This document shows, one piece after another, positions 14,481-24,231 of a stretch of 64,000 nt of DNA. The notes below the pieces were generated by a model that was not told the DNA's origin, made no database searches, and saw only the letters and a list, made by a program, of their open reading frames with translations. Origin of the DNA: a virus; the IMG/VR virus record IMGVR_UViG_3300042934_000547, positions 167,976-231,975 of that record. One strand, written 5' to 3'. The position numbers were made by a program, and so were the translations under genes. Every line of letters begins with the position of its first letter. The stretch's first letter is position 1.

Positions 14481-15641
14481 ATGAGATATAGATATAAAGT
14501 AGGATTATCATGGACAGATCCAGTTGGAGTTGTAACAGAGTTTGATCCAGCTCTTGTGAAAAGTTTTATGATATATTCGGATTATGAGGGTAGTTTTTTA
14601 CCAATGATTGTTCTTAATATGAAGATTCGGGTTGATATATATGATAAAATAATACTTAATAAGGATAAAGGATTCTTTCTATTCACACTGAAGAAATACA
14701 AAGATTCTGATCCAAATTATGTAATGGAGGAGTCATATGTCGGTGTACAGTGTTCCTATTATACACTGGATGATATTAATTATCGTGAAAAGATAGTCGA
14801 AAACGCATCTGATAAAGAGGATTACCATAGGGTTGTAAATATCGGTTTAATCAGGGAGGATTTATTAACACAAAATAGATGCTCTGCTAATACTGTAATA
14901 AATACAAGTCTCATGGGAATAATATCATCACAAACTAAAGTTAAACGATTATTAACTGAATATATTGGAAAGAGTTATTCCGGTATTATTCCTCCTATTA
15001 GTAAGGTTTCAGAATTATTAAATTTCTTGGAGGATCAAATAGGACCATTCTATCCAACACCATATAGGTTTTTTATTGATAATGATAGAACGTATTTAAT
15101 ATCATCTAGTGGGCAACCTATATATGCTAAGGGAGACAAACAGTTCGCAGTCTCTATAGAAATATTAGATCCTACAGATGATAGAGTGCGTAATGATGGT
15201 GCAACCATGGACATATCAGGAAATATTTGTAACGTTCTTGTTAGTGCCGAAAGAACTAGATTTCAAATTGATAGTATTGAAGGTTCAAAAACTAATAAAT
15301 ACACCCATATAGGTTATGATACGAGTGTTGGTAACGTCGATGTCAATTTAATGACAAGAAAAGAATTAATTGGGCTTAACAAGTTTAGTTATAGTCCAGC
15401 TAAATTCCTGAATCACGATAAATTTACAGCTGAATTAAATAATAAGTCCCTAACAATCATGTTGGATGAATGTGACAATTCTATATTCACAATTAATCGT
15501 AAATTCATTATTAAAAATATTGAAAAATATAAACAGTATGACGGTGAATATTTATTGGTTAAGAAGATAGAAGGATTTATACAAGAAGGGGAAGTTTACA
15601 AAAGTATTGCGACAGTAGTTTTTAAAAAAATACCGAGGTAG
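14481..15641 (+). CDS. Baseplate hub-like protein (gp27/gpD-type, tentative)
   Basis: A 386-residue beta-rich protein. The segment LLNFLEDQIGPFYPTPYRFFIDNDRTYLISSSG (about residues 185-217) and the C-terminal strands YLLVKKIEGFIQEGEVYKSIATVVFKK follow the layout of gpD/gp27 hub proteins, where such strands end the second barrel domain. Hub proteins form the ring linking tail tube to spike. Conserved Cys/His motifs are absent. It is preceded by the 13419 gene in the same operon and ends in a bidirectional terminator. An alternative is another baseplate or tail-tip protein. Confidence 0.5.
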   Translation: MRYRYKVGLSWTDPVGVVTEFDPALVKSFMIYSDYEGSFLPMIVLNMKIRVDIYDKIILNKDKGFFLFTLKKYKDSDPNYVMEESYVGVQCSYYTLDDINYREKIVENASDKEDYHRVVNIGLIREDLLTQNRCSANTVINTSLMGIISSQTKVKRLLTEYIGKSYSGIIPPISKVSELLNFLEDQIGPFYPTPYRFFIDNDRTYLISSSGQPIYAKGDKQFAVSIEILDPTDDRVRNDGATMDISGNICNVLVSAERTRFQIDSIEGSKTNKYTHIGYDTSVGNVDVNLMTRKELIGLNKFSYSPAKFLNHDKFTAELNNKSLTIMLDECDNSIFTINRKFIIKNIEKYKQYDGEYLLVKKIEGFIQEGEVYKSIATVVFKKIPR

Positions 15642-15672
15642 GAAGAAATTCCTACCTCTAGTTTATTTTTTT
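15624..15672. terminator. Bidirectional terminator between convergent genes
   Basis: GAGGTAGGAA pairs with TTCCTACCTC (15635-15658), flanked by an A7 run on the left and a T-rich run on the right. Confidence 0.85.
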
Positions 15673-17898
15673 TTATCGTTTCATTAGTTTTTGGAGGAAT
15701 GATTTATCCTTCTCTTGTGTAGGTTCTGGAACATTAATGTTTCCATTCTTAGCATAATATTTGGTAATAGCCTTTAGTTGATCATCTGAATACACATCTT
15801 TACTATTGATAGCTTTTCCGTTAGCGTAATGTGTGATTCGTGTTTTTACAATCTTCTTCCCATTTTCCTCAACAGTAACTTCTTGTTGAGTGATGCCATC
15901 TTTAGGCATATCAGGTTCTTGTCTCTTGCCGCCATTATTTCCAACCCCATCTTTATCAATTTTATCATTACCTATATAAGAACGAACGTGTTTTTCAAGT
16001 ATAGCTAAATACGTCTTCACACCTTCATCTAATGCTGTCATCTTAGCAGTCAATACAGCTGAACAAATTTCTTGATAACGAGTTACTAATTTAACGTCTT
16101 CAGAACTATCAACGACTTCTATTACCTTTTCTTTAGTATTGATAGATTTTATCTGGTCTACAGTATTTTTATTATCCTTAGTGTCAATTGGAACTTCTTT
16201 AGGTTGTTCATTACCCTTAGGTTCATCATTTGGTTTGTCCTGAGGATCTGCTTCTAATAATACCCTAGCTATAGATAACTCTGAATAAGATTCTTTGAAT
16301 GATTTTCTCTTAGGAGATAATTTAGTGATGATATTATCAATCATTTGTGATTCTCTCACATTTTTAGCTTTTGGTTTTAATTTATTTATAGCAGCTACAG
16401 AATTATTTATGAGTATAACGTTTACAGCTATACCAACATCTGTTACAGCTAATAATAACCCAGCTAGCAATCCGAGTATAGTTATACCTCCAATAAATGA
16501 TAAAGTAAGAGTAACTCCTAGTATAACTGTAGGGGCTCCTACTAAAACAGCTTGAGCTACTTTTCCGATAAGTTCAGCTATTTCTCCAGCAGTCTTTTCA
16601 TCTTTAACTCGTTTACTATACTGATGCTCTATAGTTCTAAGAAGTTTAGCCTCTTCTTTTGATAATTTATCAAAGTTGTTGGTAACTTCTTTCTTAGATT
16701 CACTCAGAATGTTGTTCAGAATGTAACTAGTATCAGTATCCCCGTATACCATCCTGTTATAGTCATCAGTAAGTCTATTGATTAAGTTTGAAACTATATC
16801 ATTACCAATCATGTGTCTAAATACATTTTTATGTGAAATGGATATCATGTTCTTGACATAATTATCGTTAGGATATTTACCCACTTGTTGGATTATGAAA
16901 TTTAGTATACAATAAACTGTGTTGAATGATACCATATAGAATGTTTCACGCTCGAATTCAAATGATGGAATATTATCTATAATACATGCAGCCACAATTC
17001 TTTCGTATAGATTACCAAGTTGATTAACGGCTGATTCATGATCCTGCATTAAATCAGTAACTACCATTTTAAATCTGTCAACAATATTCGCTTCAACCGT
17101 ATCTAAATAATCATAACCAAATTTTTCGTTATTGATATAGATAGTATTTTCGAACAATACGGAACCAACTTCTGTTACAGATTCACCCTGAGCTTTCTTC
17201 TCTAATTTTTCCTTATCCTTTTCATAACCAGCATTACTAGCGATTTCAGCAATCTTCTTAAGAGCTGTTTCTAATCTATCTTTCTCTTTCTTGATAGATT
17301 CTACCTGAGTGATAGCTTTCTTACAATATTGATAATATTCCCACATCGATTTATCTTTAAAATCGATACGTTCTACATCCATATTTTTTCCACCTTTGAA
17401 TAACAATGATGCCATTTGTGAATAATGACGATTTTTATCCATTAAGGCACTCCACTTAGCGTGGGTTAAGAAACTACTATCATCTTTTAATGCACCATTA
17501 TTTTTCATTTGCTCAAAATCAAATACTGGTATATCAGGGAAAGTTTCCATTTCCTTAAATCCATCTGGATAATAAGGGTACATGTCATATACTAAATCTA
17601 TTTTAACCGGTTTACGGATGGCATCTTCGTGTTTAGCTAACCAATCGATTTTCTTCATAAATACAGACTGCATTCTATCAAGGAATTTAGCCCATAACTC
17701 CTTAAGTTTATCAATTAGTTTTTTCCACTTATCTTTAACCCCGTCCGCAAAATTAGCTTCTTGGAGAATAGCTAACTCTTGTAAATTATATTTTCCAAGT
17801 AAAGCATTAGTCTCATTAACAGCCATCTTTAATAGAGCTTCTTGTTCTTCGTGTTTTACTATAACTGAATATTCCATATATTCATTTAAATAATTCAT
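15673..17898 (-). CDS. Large virion-protein candidate with membrane segments
   Basis: A 741-residue protein. Near the N-terminus AILQEA (Glu47|Ala48) is followed by a Lys/Leu/Trp/Phe amphipathic stretch (KWKKLIDKLKELWAKFLDRM) like those in the 19008 and 20181 products. Around residues 445-515 there are two long hydrophobic segments (VLVGAPTVILGVTLTLSF and ITILGLLAGLLLAVTDV) that look membrane-spanning. A Lys/Asp/Pro-rich linker after about 550 follows a second cleavage-like LLE|A, and the tail is basic. This fits a protein packaged in the head or tail and ejected into the host, but that is inference. The ribosome site GGAGGTGA spans the stop of the preceding gene. Confidence 0.6.
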   Translation of the reverse strand: MNYLNEYMEYSVIVKHEEQEALLKMAVNETNALLGKYNLQELAILQEANFADGVKDKWKKLIDKLKELWAKFLDRMQSVFMKKIDWLAKHEDAIRKPVKIDLVYDMYPYYPDGFKEMETFPDIPVFDFEQMKNNGALKDDSSFLTHAKWSALMDKNRHYSQMASLLFKGGKNMDVERIDFKDKSMWEYYQYCKKAITQVESIKKEKDRLETALKKIAEIASNAGYEKDKEKLEKKAQGESVTEVGSVLFENTIYINNEKFGYDYLDTVEANIVDRFKMVVTDLMQDHESAVNQLGNLYERIVAACIIDNIPSFEFERETFYMVSFNTVYCILNFIIQQVGKYPNDNYVKNMISISHKNVFRHMIGNDIVSNLINRLTDDYNRMVYGDTDTSYILNNILSESKKEVTNNFDKLSKEEAKLLRTIEHQYSKRVKDEKTAGEIAELIGKVAQAVLVGAPTVILGVTLTLSFIGGITILGLLAGLLLAVTDVGIAVNVILINNSVAAINKLKPKAKNVRESQMIDNIITKLSPKRKSFKESYSELSIARVLLEADPQDKPNDEPKGNEQPKEVPIDTKDNKNTVDQIKSINTKEKVIEVVDSSEDVKLVTRYQEICSAVLTAKMTALDEGVKTYLAILEKHVRSYIGNDKIDKDGVGNNGGKRQEPDMPKDGITQQEVTVEENGKKIVKTRITHYANGKAINSKDVYSDDQLKAITKYYAKNGNINVPEPTQEKDKSFLQKLMKR

Positions 17899-17901
17899 TA
17901 A

Positions 17902-18933
17902 CTATTCACCTCCTTTATTGGTTTGAATCATTGTATAATATGCTTCATTACATATGGATACTAAATGAAGATGTTCTTCGATTAATGCTGATATACGATA
18001 AGCTAAAGCAGTAGTATATACCTGAGCAATAAACTCAAGTTCATTATATTTGACATCAAGTAATGTCTTTATAGCCTTTACATTATCTGTATATAGGGAT
18101 TCCCTATTGTAAACAGATATATCTAATCCTATTTCTGGAACTCGTATCCTACCAGTATTATTATCCATTTTATAACATTCTTCAATTGATTTTTGTATCA
18201 ATGTAATTTGCTTTGTTATTTCATTTTTAAGATTAACTAATTCGGTCATTGTTTCATTGATATTGGATAATCTGTCAAGTGAATATTCTAATTCACTCTT
18301 ATTAACCATTAATTCAACTTTATCCGAATTATTTCTAAATGATTTAAAAAGCATTGTTGTGTAATCTCTATTAGAAACACCAGAACCAATACCTAATATT
18401 TCGGCTCTTACTGCATTCTTATAATTTTCAGTTTTAACTGTATTTATATACTCTTCCAGAATTTTTTCAGCAGATATATTTGTAGATGTCAGAGTAGCAA
18501 ATTGTGTATTGAGTCTTTCATATATCTGTACCCTAGGCACATCATTTTCGAGTGTGTAGGAATACCCATTTACCTTAAATGCTAATAAATCATCAAAGTC
18601 ATGTAGTAAGTCAGCCTTACCATTTAGAATGCGTTTTACTTCTTCTTTTATGGCTGACAACTTATTTATACCAAGTTTAGTATATGCATCCATTTGAGCT
18701 TTATATTTATTAACAACATCTGCTGATTTCTTATGAAGAGAATTTATGTCTGTTGATGGATTAAATCCATTAAATGCTAATACTCGAGTCATCATTGCTT
18801 TTGCTGAATATGAATCTTCATTCATTGAATTGAGGAAGAGACAATGTTCCAATATAATATCAGTCTCTTTTTCTTTAACTGATTCGTATACAGGAGTAGT
18901 AGGATTTAAAGCTGAAGTCAATTTTAGCTTCAT
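17902..18933 (-). CDS. Virion-protein candidate, helical, 343 aa
   Basis: A 343-residue, largely helical protein with predicted coiled-coil-like stretches (for example NETMTELVNLKNEITKQITLIQKSIEE). No motif is recognised. It lacks the amphipathic N-terminal segment and (I/L)QE|A site of its neighbours. GGAG lies 8 nt before the ATG, and the downstream 741-residue gene begins 4 nt after its stop, so the two are one unit. Its place among virion candidates suggests a structural role. Confidence 0.58.
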   Translation of the reverse strand: MKLKLTSALNPTTPVYESVKEKETDIILEHCLFLNSMNEDSYSAKAMMTRVLAFNGFNPSTDINSLHKKSADVVNKYKAQMDAYTKLGINKLSAIKEEVKRILNGKADLLHDFDDLLAFKVNGYSYTLENDVPRVQIYERLNTQFATLTSTNISAEKILEEYINTVKTENYKNAVRAEILGIGSGVSNRDYTTMLFKSFRNNSDKVELMVNKSELEYSLDRLSNINETMTELVNLKNEITKQITLIQKSIEECYKMDNNTGRIRVPEIGLDISVYNRESLYTDNVKAIKTLLDVKYNELEFIAQVYTTALAYRISALIEEHLHLVSICNEAYYTMIQTNKGGE

Positions 18934-18964
18934 AACAATTCTCCTTTCAAAAATTTAAAATTTA

Positions 18965-18990
18965 GAAGCTACCCTTCAATGGGTAGCTTC
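18965..18990 (-). terminator. Hairpin terminator
   Basis: GAAGCTACCC and GGGTAGCTTC form a perfect 10-bp stem with a 6-nt loop after the stop of the 19008-20150 gene. The minus-strand downstream is T-rich but interrupted. Confidence 0.65.
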
Positions 18991-19007
18991 ATAAATATCT
19001 TTTATGA

Positions 19008-20150
19008 TTATATTAATTTAGGCATTGATAAAGTAGCCGTTACCTGAGGTTCAGCTTCTTCTTTGAATGCTTCTTTACCCTGAGTTAATACTTTAACACA
19101 GATTGCTTTTGCTTGTCTGTTTTCTGCTTTAAGAGCTGATAACATAGTAGCGTTAGCTGTTTGAGAAAGAGTTAACAGTTTCTTACCATAAGAGCAAGCT
19201 ATATGAGCAACTTTAACTTTTAATTGGTAAGTTTGACCGAAACGTTCTTCAGAACCAGCAGCAGAAGTATTTCTGTCTTTTTCAGCTGAAGCCAATGATG
19301 TTTGAAGTTTATCACACATTTTAGTGAATTCATCGCACATTTTCTTAATTGCCTTCATGTTGTTTTCAGCAGTTTTCTTCTGATCTTTGTAATTTGATAT
19401 GATAGATAATTGAGCTGCAACAGAAATATCGGAATCTTCAAGAGTCACTTTATTCTTTTCGCCGTCTCTTAATACTTCATACAAATTGTCTCTGAATTCT
19501 TTAGTAGTCATAGATGCTTCTGCTGAACCAGCAACGACTGTTTTGTATATTTTAGCTGTGAATTTCTCCATAGCTCCTTCACTGTCGTCACTATAACCAG
19601 CAACTGATTTCTTAGCTTTTTCAAGGTTAGCAGCGTCAACCTGAACTCCACTATCTGATAATGTAACACCAAGATCTGTTGATATTCCATCTTTAATAGC
19701 TGTCATAGCACTCAAATTCAAGTCAGCTTTGCTGATTGTGTATTTGAATCCTTTAAATTTAAAGCTGTCTTTAATAGTAGTCTTAGCTAATTCACCTGAA
19801 TACTTCTTAACAAATTCTTTGTCAGAAAGCATGAATGAATCCATCATAGAGATGAATTTCTTGAATAAAGCTACAGCCTTTCTATAAAGAGCAACTATCC
19901 AGTCTTTTACCTGATTGAAGAAATCACCAACGAATCCTTCAGTAAGTAAGTAATCCTGTCCATTAGCAGCTTCTTGGAGCTGTCTTTGTTCTATATATGT
20001 TTCAATAGCATTCCAATTAGCTTCATTTTCATAAAGAGCCTGCTCATTTATTTCCATGACACTCTCGCCAATTGCCGCTTCTATTGTATCGAATTCCGGT
20101 AAGATGCTCGCATCTTCTGATAGTACTTTTTTGCTATCTAAATTTATCAT
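19008..20150 (-). CDS. Virion-protein candidate with cleavage-like site
   Basis: A 380-residue protein paralogous in layout to the 20181-21257 product: an acidic N-terminal part, RQLQE|A (Glu60|Ala61), then VGDFFNQVKDWIVALYRKAVALFKKFI and EFVKKY, compared with VGGFFDGLKEFFVKLGQKIK and EFVKKY in the neighbour. The N-terminal region looks like a propeptide removed by a T4-type prohead protease, exposing an amphipathic helix. Codon usage with many C-ending codons suggests abundance. The rest is helical, Ala/Lys-rich. A role as an internal or ejected virion protein is inferred. Confidence 0.62.
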   Translation of the reverse strand: MINLDSKKVLSEDASILPEFDTIEAAIGESVMEINEQALYENEANWNAIETYIEQRQLQEAANGQDYLLTEGFVGDFFNQVKDWIVALYRKAVALFKKFISMMDSFMLSDKEFVKKYSGELAKTTIKDSFKFKGFKYTISKADLNLSAMTAIKDGISTDLGVTLSDSGVQVDAANLEKAKKSVAGYSDDSEGAMEKFTAKIYKTVVAGSAEASMTTKEFRDNLYEVLRDGEKNKVTLEDSDISVAAQLSIISNYKDQKKTAENNMKAIKKMCDEFTKMCDKLQTSLASAEKDRNTSAAGSEERFGQTYQLKVKVAHIACSYGKKLLTLSQTANATMLSALKAENRQAKAICVKVLTQGKEAFKEEAEPQVTATLSMPKLI

Positions 20151-20180
20151 AACGATCCTCCTAATATCATTTTGTGATTA

Positions 20181-21257
20181 TTAATATGCATATTCTTCGC
20201 TTAATTCTTCAGCAGCTTCACTGAATGCAACATCTTCCATAGCGTCAAGCAATGTTTCTTCATTTTTCTTACTGAAGTTAACACCTTTAACGAATATTGA
20301 ATATGATTGCTGAACTAGGAACTTATTAGCTGCAATAGCTGTTCCTGCTGCTAATGAGTAAAGATTACCGCAAATGTGAGCATGTTTAGATGCATTGCTT
20401 AAGCCTTTTGCATTTCTCATTCCATTTTCATCTTTTGCAGCTTTTAATGCTTCATCTCTTGCATCATCGATAACTTTAATGATATCTTTGATTATTTTTT
20501 CATTGTTCTTTTTATCTTTTTCCATGTTAGACACAAGTTTGTCATTCAATAATACTGACATGATTTGAGTCTTTTCAGTGCCGGAAATAACATCTGTTTC
20601 TTTTGATTTAGAATCGAAAAGGATATCAAATGCTTCTTTCTTAAAGTTGTCTTCTGGAGTGATTTTCTTGAATTCGCCAACTAAGCATAATTTGTATACG
20701 CCGTCTTTAGCTTTTTCATCATCAAATTCCTTGTCAGCCTGATAAGCATGAACATTCTCTTTGTCTCTCATTGCTCCACCAGCATTTTTTGCAAAGTGTT
20801 TGTCAATGTTTTTAACAACCTCAGCCTTGCTAACGATTGTTTCAATTTCGATACTCCAGTTAGATGGTTTTCTCCAATTAACTTTCATCTCAGCAAGATC
20901 ATTAGTGATGAATTTGTCTTTGTATTTCTTAACAAATTCTTTCTTAGATGTGAAGAATGATTGAACCTTCGCAATTACTTTTTCAAACATACCTTTGATT
21001 TTCTGTCCAAGTTTTACAAAAAACTCTTTCAATCCATCAAAGAATCCACCAACTCCAGCTTCTTGTATAGCCTGAATTTCAGCTTCTTCTGAAACAGCCA
21101 ATTCCCTTACATCGTTTTCGATTGATGCTCTAACTATAGCTGCATAATTGTAGCTATTTTCAGCTAATATTTGCATCACGTTGTTATCTGAATATCCTTC
21201 AGCCGCTTCCAATATAGCATTATTCATATCTCCCAGTAAATGAGTATTTATTGCCAT
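20181..21257 (-). CDS. Virion-protein candidate with cleavage-like site
   Basis: A 358-residue protein, paralogue of 19008-20150. An acidic N-terminal 66 residues end in AIQE|A (Glu66|Ala67), followed by a strongly amphipathic Phe/Lys-rich segment (FFDGLKEFFVKLGQKIKGMF) and the shared EFVKKYKDKF. The remainder is Lys/Asp-rich and helical. The C-terminus is acidic (EAAEELSEEYAY). GGAGG lies 8 nt before the ATG and a late-type promoter candidate is at 21374-21385. Likely an internal virion protein; the exact role is unknown. Confidence 0.62.
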   Translation of the reverse strand: MAINTHLLGDMNNAILEAAEGYSDNNVMQILAENSYNYAAIVRASIENDVRELAVSEEAEIQAIQEAGVGGFFDGLKEFFVKLGQKIKGMFEKVIAKVQSFFTSKKEFVKKYKDKFITNDLAEMKVNWRKPSNWSIEIETIVSKAEVVKNIDKHFAKNAGGAMRDKENVHAYQADKEFDDEKAKDGVYKLCLVGEFKKITPEDNFKKEAFDILFDSKSKETDVISGTEKTQIMSVLLNDKLVSNMEKDKKNNEKIIKDIIKVIDDARDEALKAAKDENGMRNAKGLSNASKHAHICGNLYSLAAGTAIAANKFLVQQSYSIFVKGVNFSKKNEETLLDAMEDVAFSEAAEELSEEYAY

Positions 21258-21373
21258 AATATATTTCCTCCTTAAAATGTGATTAAAATAATTTTATAAA
21301 TTAATTGATGACCACATCTATTAATTCATATCATTCTAATAATATGTCATTATAGATTTGCATCAATCTGCTT

Positions 21374-21385
21374 TATAATGGTGTT
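21374..21385 (-). promoter_or_regulatory. Late-type promoter candidate
   Basis: Reads AACACCATTATA on the minus strand, about 115 nt upstream of the 20181-21257 gene and overlapping the stop of the gene before it. Confidence 0.4.
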
Positions 21386-22367
21386 AAAAGAGAGAATCAG
21401 GTTTTTTATTATTATCAATAATATCATTAGCCTGTATTTTCTCTGCCTTTTCGATTTCTTTTTTAGTTTTAGATTCCGCTGTGTTGTGCTTAACTCTTAT
21501 CTTGTCGGAAAGTTTTTCAATATTACCAATGATGGCTTTCTGTTTTTTAGAAATTTCTTTTCTATCTTTTCTATCAGATGATTCGAGTTCCAGAACATTC
21601 ATCTTTAATATTTCAGATTGAATATCAAGGTAATCTGATACACTCACCCTTGCATTATAGAAAAAATAAATAAGATTTCTCAAAATTGGTATTATTATCA
21701 TTATAATACCAATAGCGAGCATACCATTTAAAGCTACAAATCCAGCAAATCCTCTAGCTCCATTAGCCTCTCTATTTAAATCTTGTAATACTTTTTTCAT
21801 CTTACCGTTACTACAAGAATTATTGAATGATTTAAGCGTTTGGAATAGGATATTACTCTTAGTATCCCTTAAAGCAGCCTTATCTAAATTAATAGAAAAG
21901 TCTTTATTAGTGCTCACCATATAATCGGTGATAGCAGCTAATAAATGAGATACACTTGCTATAATTCCTAATACTATATTATTATATAATATTTTGATTA
22001 TATCGACACCTGTTGTGTATCCCAATGTGAATTGAGGTTTTAGAGCTACCATATTATTCATAGCATCTTTAACCACTTGTACGGATGATGTATCTTCTCT
22101 ATATTCAATTAAGACTTTTTCTATGTTGCTGATAGCTTCATTAAGTGTCTTGTAATTGGATAATTTAGTTATATCACCAGCAGAATTTGGAATTTCGCCG
22201 TAGTCGATATCATTAGCATTAGCTATTATCGAGCCATATAGATTTTTAGCTATAAGGTCGAGACTTCCATCTCTTTCGGCTTCATTCAGTTTAGTTAATA
22301 AACCAGCATTCTTTGAATGAATATCAACATGCTCGTTTACCACTTCCATAAAATCTGAATAGTTCAT
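21384..22367 (-). CDS. Virion-protein candidate with membrane segment
   Basis: A 327-residue product. The start at MNYSDFMEVV is preferred because AGGAGG lies 8 nt upstream; an upstream in-frame ATG would overlap the preceding gene and has no ribosome site. TKLNE|A (Glu29|Ala30) matches the cleavage-like motif of neighbouring proteins. Around residues 210-240 a long hydrophobic stretch (VALNGMLAIGIIMIIIPIL) looks membrane-spanning, and the C-terminus is Lys/Glu-rich. It shares an operon with the 22384-23679 gene (16-nt gap). A membrane-active ejected protein is one possibility. Confidence 0.58.
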   Translation of the reverse strand: MNYSDFMEVVNEHVDIHSKNAGLLTKLNEAERDGSLDLIAKNLYGSIIANANDIDYGEIPNSAGDITKLSNYKTLNEAISNIEKVLIEYREDTSSVQVVKDAMNNMVALKPQFTLGYTTGVDIIKILYNNIVLGIIASVSHLLAAITDYMVSTNKDFSINLDKAALRDTKSNILFQTLKSFNNSCSNGKMKKVLQDLNREANGARGFAGFVALNGMLAIGIIMIIIPILRNLIYFFYNARVSVSDYLDIQSEILKMNVLELESSDRKDRKEISKKQKAIIGNIEKLSDKIRVKHNTAESKTKKEIEKAEKIQANDIIDNNKKPDSLF

Positions 22368-22383
22368 TACTTTACCTCCTCTC

Positions 22384-23679
22384 TTATTTAGCCATTTTTC
22401 CAATTATATTTAATAATTGTTTTTCTTTATTTTGTCCTTCTTTTTCTAAACCTTTATATGAAATAGTCTCATATAATGGTGAAGTTTCATCGAATAAGAA
22501 AGAGGCAGTCTGGGTAGAATCATCCATGATAACAAAACTCATTAAATTATAAGCTCTCATTATAGGAGTTATAACATTCTCATTCATTAAATTGAGTTTG
22601 AAATTAGCCATGATATAATCAGCCATTTCCTGAGAAATAACGAGTGTGGTAATAGCCATAGCAGTATTCTTAATACCCATTATACGTCTAAGTTTATTAG
22701 ATGTAGCTAGATTTTCAAGAACACGCCAAGCTCTTGATGCTGGACCCTTTCTAGAATTGGATAATGCATCCTCTTTAGCTTTATCAACAGCAAACAACAA
22801 ATCTTTTATAAATGATATTTCTCTAGTAGTAGCTTTGATAAGTTTAGTGAAATTATTCATATCCTTATTCTTAGCAACCAAATGAGTGATTATATCATCT
22901 GAATCAAGTGGATACAGTTTAGCCTTAACCCCTATGATAAATGATAATGGTATAACAACACCATCTTTGCCTTTATACATTAAATTTACTTGGAATGTAC
23001 TTGGGATTAATTCGTTAGATTTTTTAACATCATTATCCAACAGCTTGTTATCAGATGACCATTTGCTGTAATCATTGAGACCTTTTATGAGGTCATTAGC
23101 AGCTCGATTGTTGTTTACTGCTAGATTACTATCTCCGGGTGCCTCTGTTAATGATGTGCCATAAAGCTTTCCATCTAATGTGAACCTAATATTTTCTATA
23201 GATTGTTCATTACAATTATCATGAGTGTAAAAAACATTAATGTTTCCCATATCCTCATTTAATTGTTTTTGAATATCCCCTATAGGAATATTTGTATCAA
23301 TTCCAGCATCTTCACTGAAATCGTCTAGGGCATCACTTATATCTAGGATGTCATTAACTGACGGAGTAGATGAAAGCTTTAAATTGTTATGATATTGTGA
23401 TAAAATATCTTTTAGATTAGCACTTCCTTGTACCTGATTAGCTGCTAATACTAATCGTATGATTGTAGTTCCTTCACGTTCAATAGCTTTAGCTGCCATC
23501 ATAGCAGATTCTATAGGGAGTGATTTAGGCACGAATACTGGATAGACTAAAATTGACTCATTAGCCATTTGATATAAAGATCTTCTTCCTGCACCTTTTT
23601 TGATACGTTCCAAAGCCTCTATACCATCATAATCTTTTGCAGCATTAGTGAAATCTAAAATTTCTCTTAGTATAGTCAT
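22384..23679 (-). CDS. Virion-protein candidate, 431 aa
   Basis: A 431-residue protein first in the leftward virion operon. It contains an N-terminal region with MTILREILDF and a basic RRSLYQMANES segment, then mixed alpha/beta sequence; no catalytic motif is recognised and no perfect (I/L)(N/Q)E|(A/S) site occurs near the N-terminus. AGGAGG lies 10 nt before the ATG and a late-type promoter candidate is at 23709-23720. Position suggests a virion structural protein. Confidence 0.58.
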   Translation of the reverse strand: MTILREILDFTNAAKDYDGIEALERIKKGAGRRSLYQMANESILVYPVFVPKSLPIESAMMAAKAIEREGTTIIRLVLAANQVQGSANLKDILSQYHNNLKLSSTPSVNDILDISDALDDFSEDAGIDTNIPIGDIQKQLNEDMGNINVFYTHDNCNEQSIENIRFTLDGKLYGTSLTEAPGDSNLAVNNNRAANDLIKGLNDYSKWSSDNKLLDNDVKKSNELIPSTFQVNLMYKGKDGVVIPLSFIIGVKAKLYPLDSDDIITHLVAKNKDMNNFTKLIKATTREISFIKDLLFAVDKAKEDALSNSRKGPASRAWRVLENLATSNKLRRIMGIKNTAMAITTLVISQEMADYIMANFKLNLMNENVITPIMRAYNLMSFVIMDDSTQTASFLFDETSPLYETISYKGLEKEGQNKEKQLLNIIGKMAK

Positions 23680-23708
23680 TTATGTGAATTCCTCCTTATC
23701 TTTTTAAT

Positions 23709-23720
23709 TATTTTGATGTT
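23709..23720 (-). promoter_or_regulatory. Late-type promoter candidate
   Basis: Reads AACATCAAAATA on the minus strand, 30 nt upstream of the 22384-23679 gene. Confidence 0.45.
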
Positions 23721-23765
23721 TAAGCCAAAAAATAAAGCTCTATCATTAATAAATACGTATATATG

Positions 23766-24005
23766 TTAACCTATTCGAAAAATAGGAATACAATCTATAT
23801 TATTACAATATATATTAACATTAACCGTTATATTTATTGGTTGGTATTTACTAACTATCTGATCTTTTAATTGCTGCACAATACCCATATCTCGCTGTGG
23901 CTGTTCATTCCTCCTCTCTTTATTTTTATCTCCACAAAAATTAAACCCAATTAAATGTGCAACTTGTCTATAATCAAATGTAGAATTACCATCTTCGTGT
24001 CCCAT
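23766..24005 (-). CDS. Small hypothetical protein, 79 aa
   Basis: A 79-residue product with an AGGAGG site 9 nt before the ATG. It has three cysteines (NFCGD, YCNNIDC) and a hydrophobic, valine-rich strand near the C-terminus (INITVNVNIY). No family recognised. It is divergent from the 24232 gene and upstream of the virion operon. The 226-nt gap 24006-24231 holds the divergent promoters. Confidence 0.6.
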   Translation of the reverse strand: MGHEDGNSTFDYRQVAHLIGFNFCGDKNKERRNEQPQRDMGIVQQLKDQIVSKYQPINITVNVNIYCNNIDCIPIFRIG

Positions 24006-24189
24006 ATAAAAGTCCTCCTTAAATTAGAAAGTTCCATCCTTATTAAAATGTAATATTGAATCTTTATTTAGATTGCAACGACAGTGTTGGGTCAGATGAA
24101 ATTTCCATTTAAACGGATTATTATATGATAAAGCTTTCAGATATATGATATATATCTGTAATAAATATTACTGTGGAATTATATTTCGA

Positions 24190-24201
24190 AACATCCTTAT
24201 A
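24190..24201 (+). promoter_or_regulatory. Late-type promoter candidate
   Basis: AACATCCTTATA lies about 16 nt upstream of the AGGAGGTGG of the 24232 gene. Confidence 0.45.
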
Positions 24202-24231
24202 ATATATAAAGTAGATAGGAGGTGGAATTCA

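Noticed and set aside
24145-24231. Upstream ATG extension of the 24232 gene
   Set aside because: It would place a late-type promoter and AGGAGG inside the coding region; the GTG at 24232 has correct spacing from the ribosome site.
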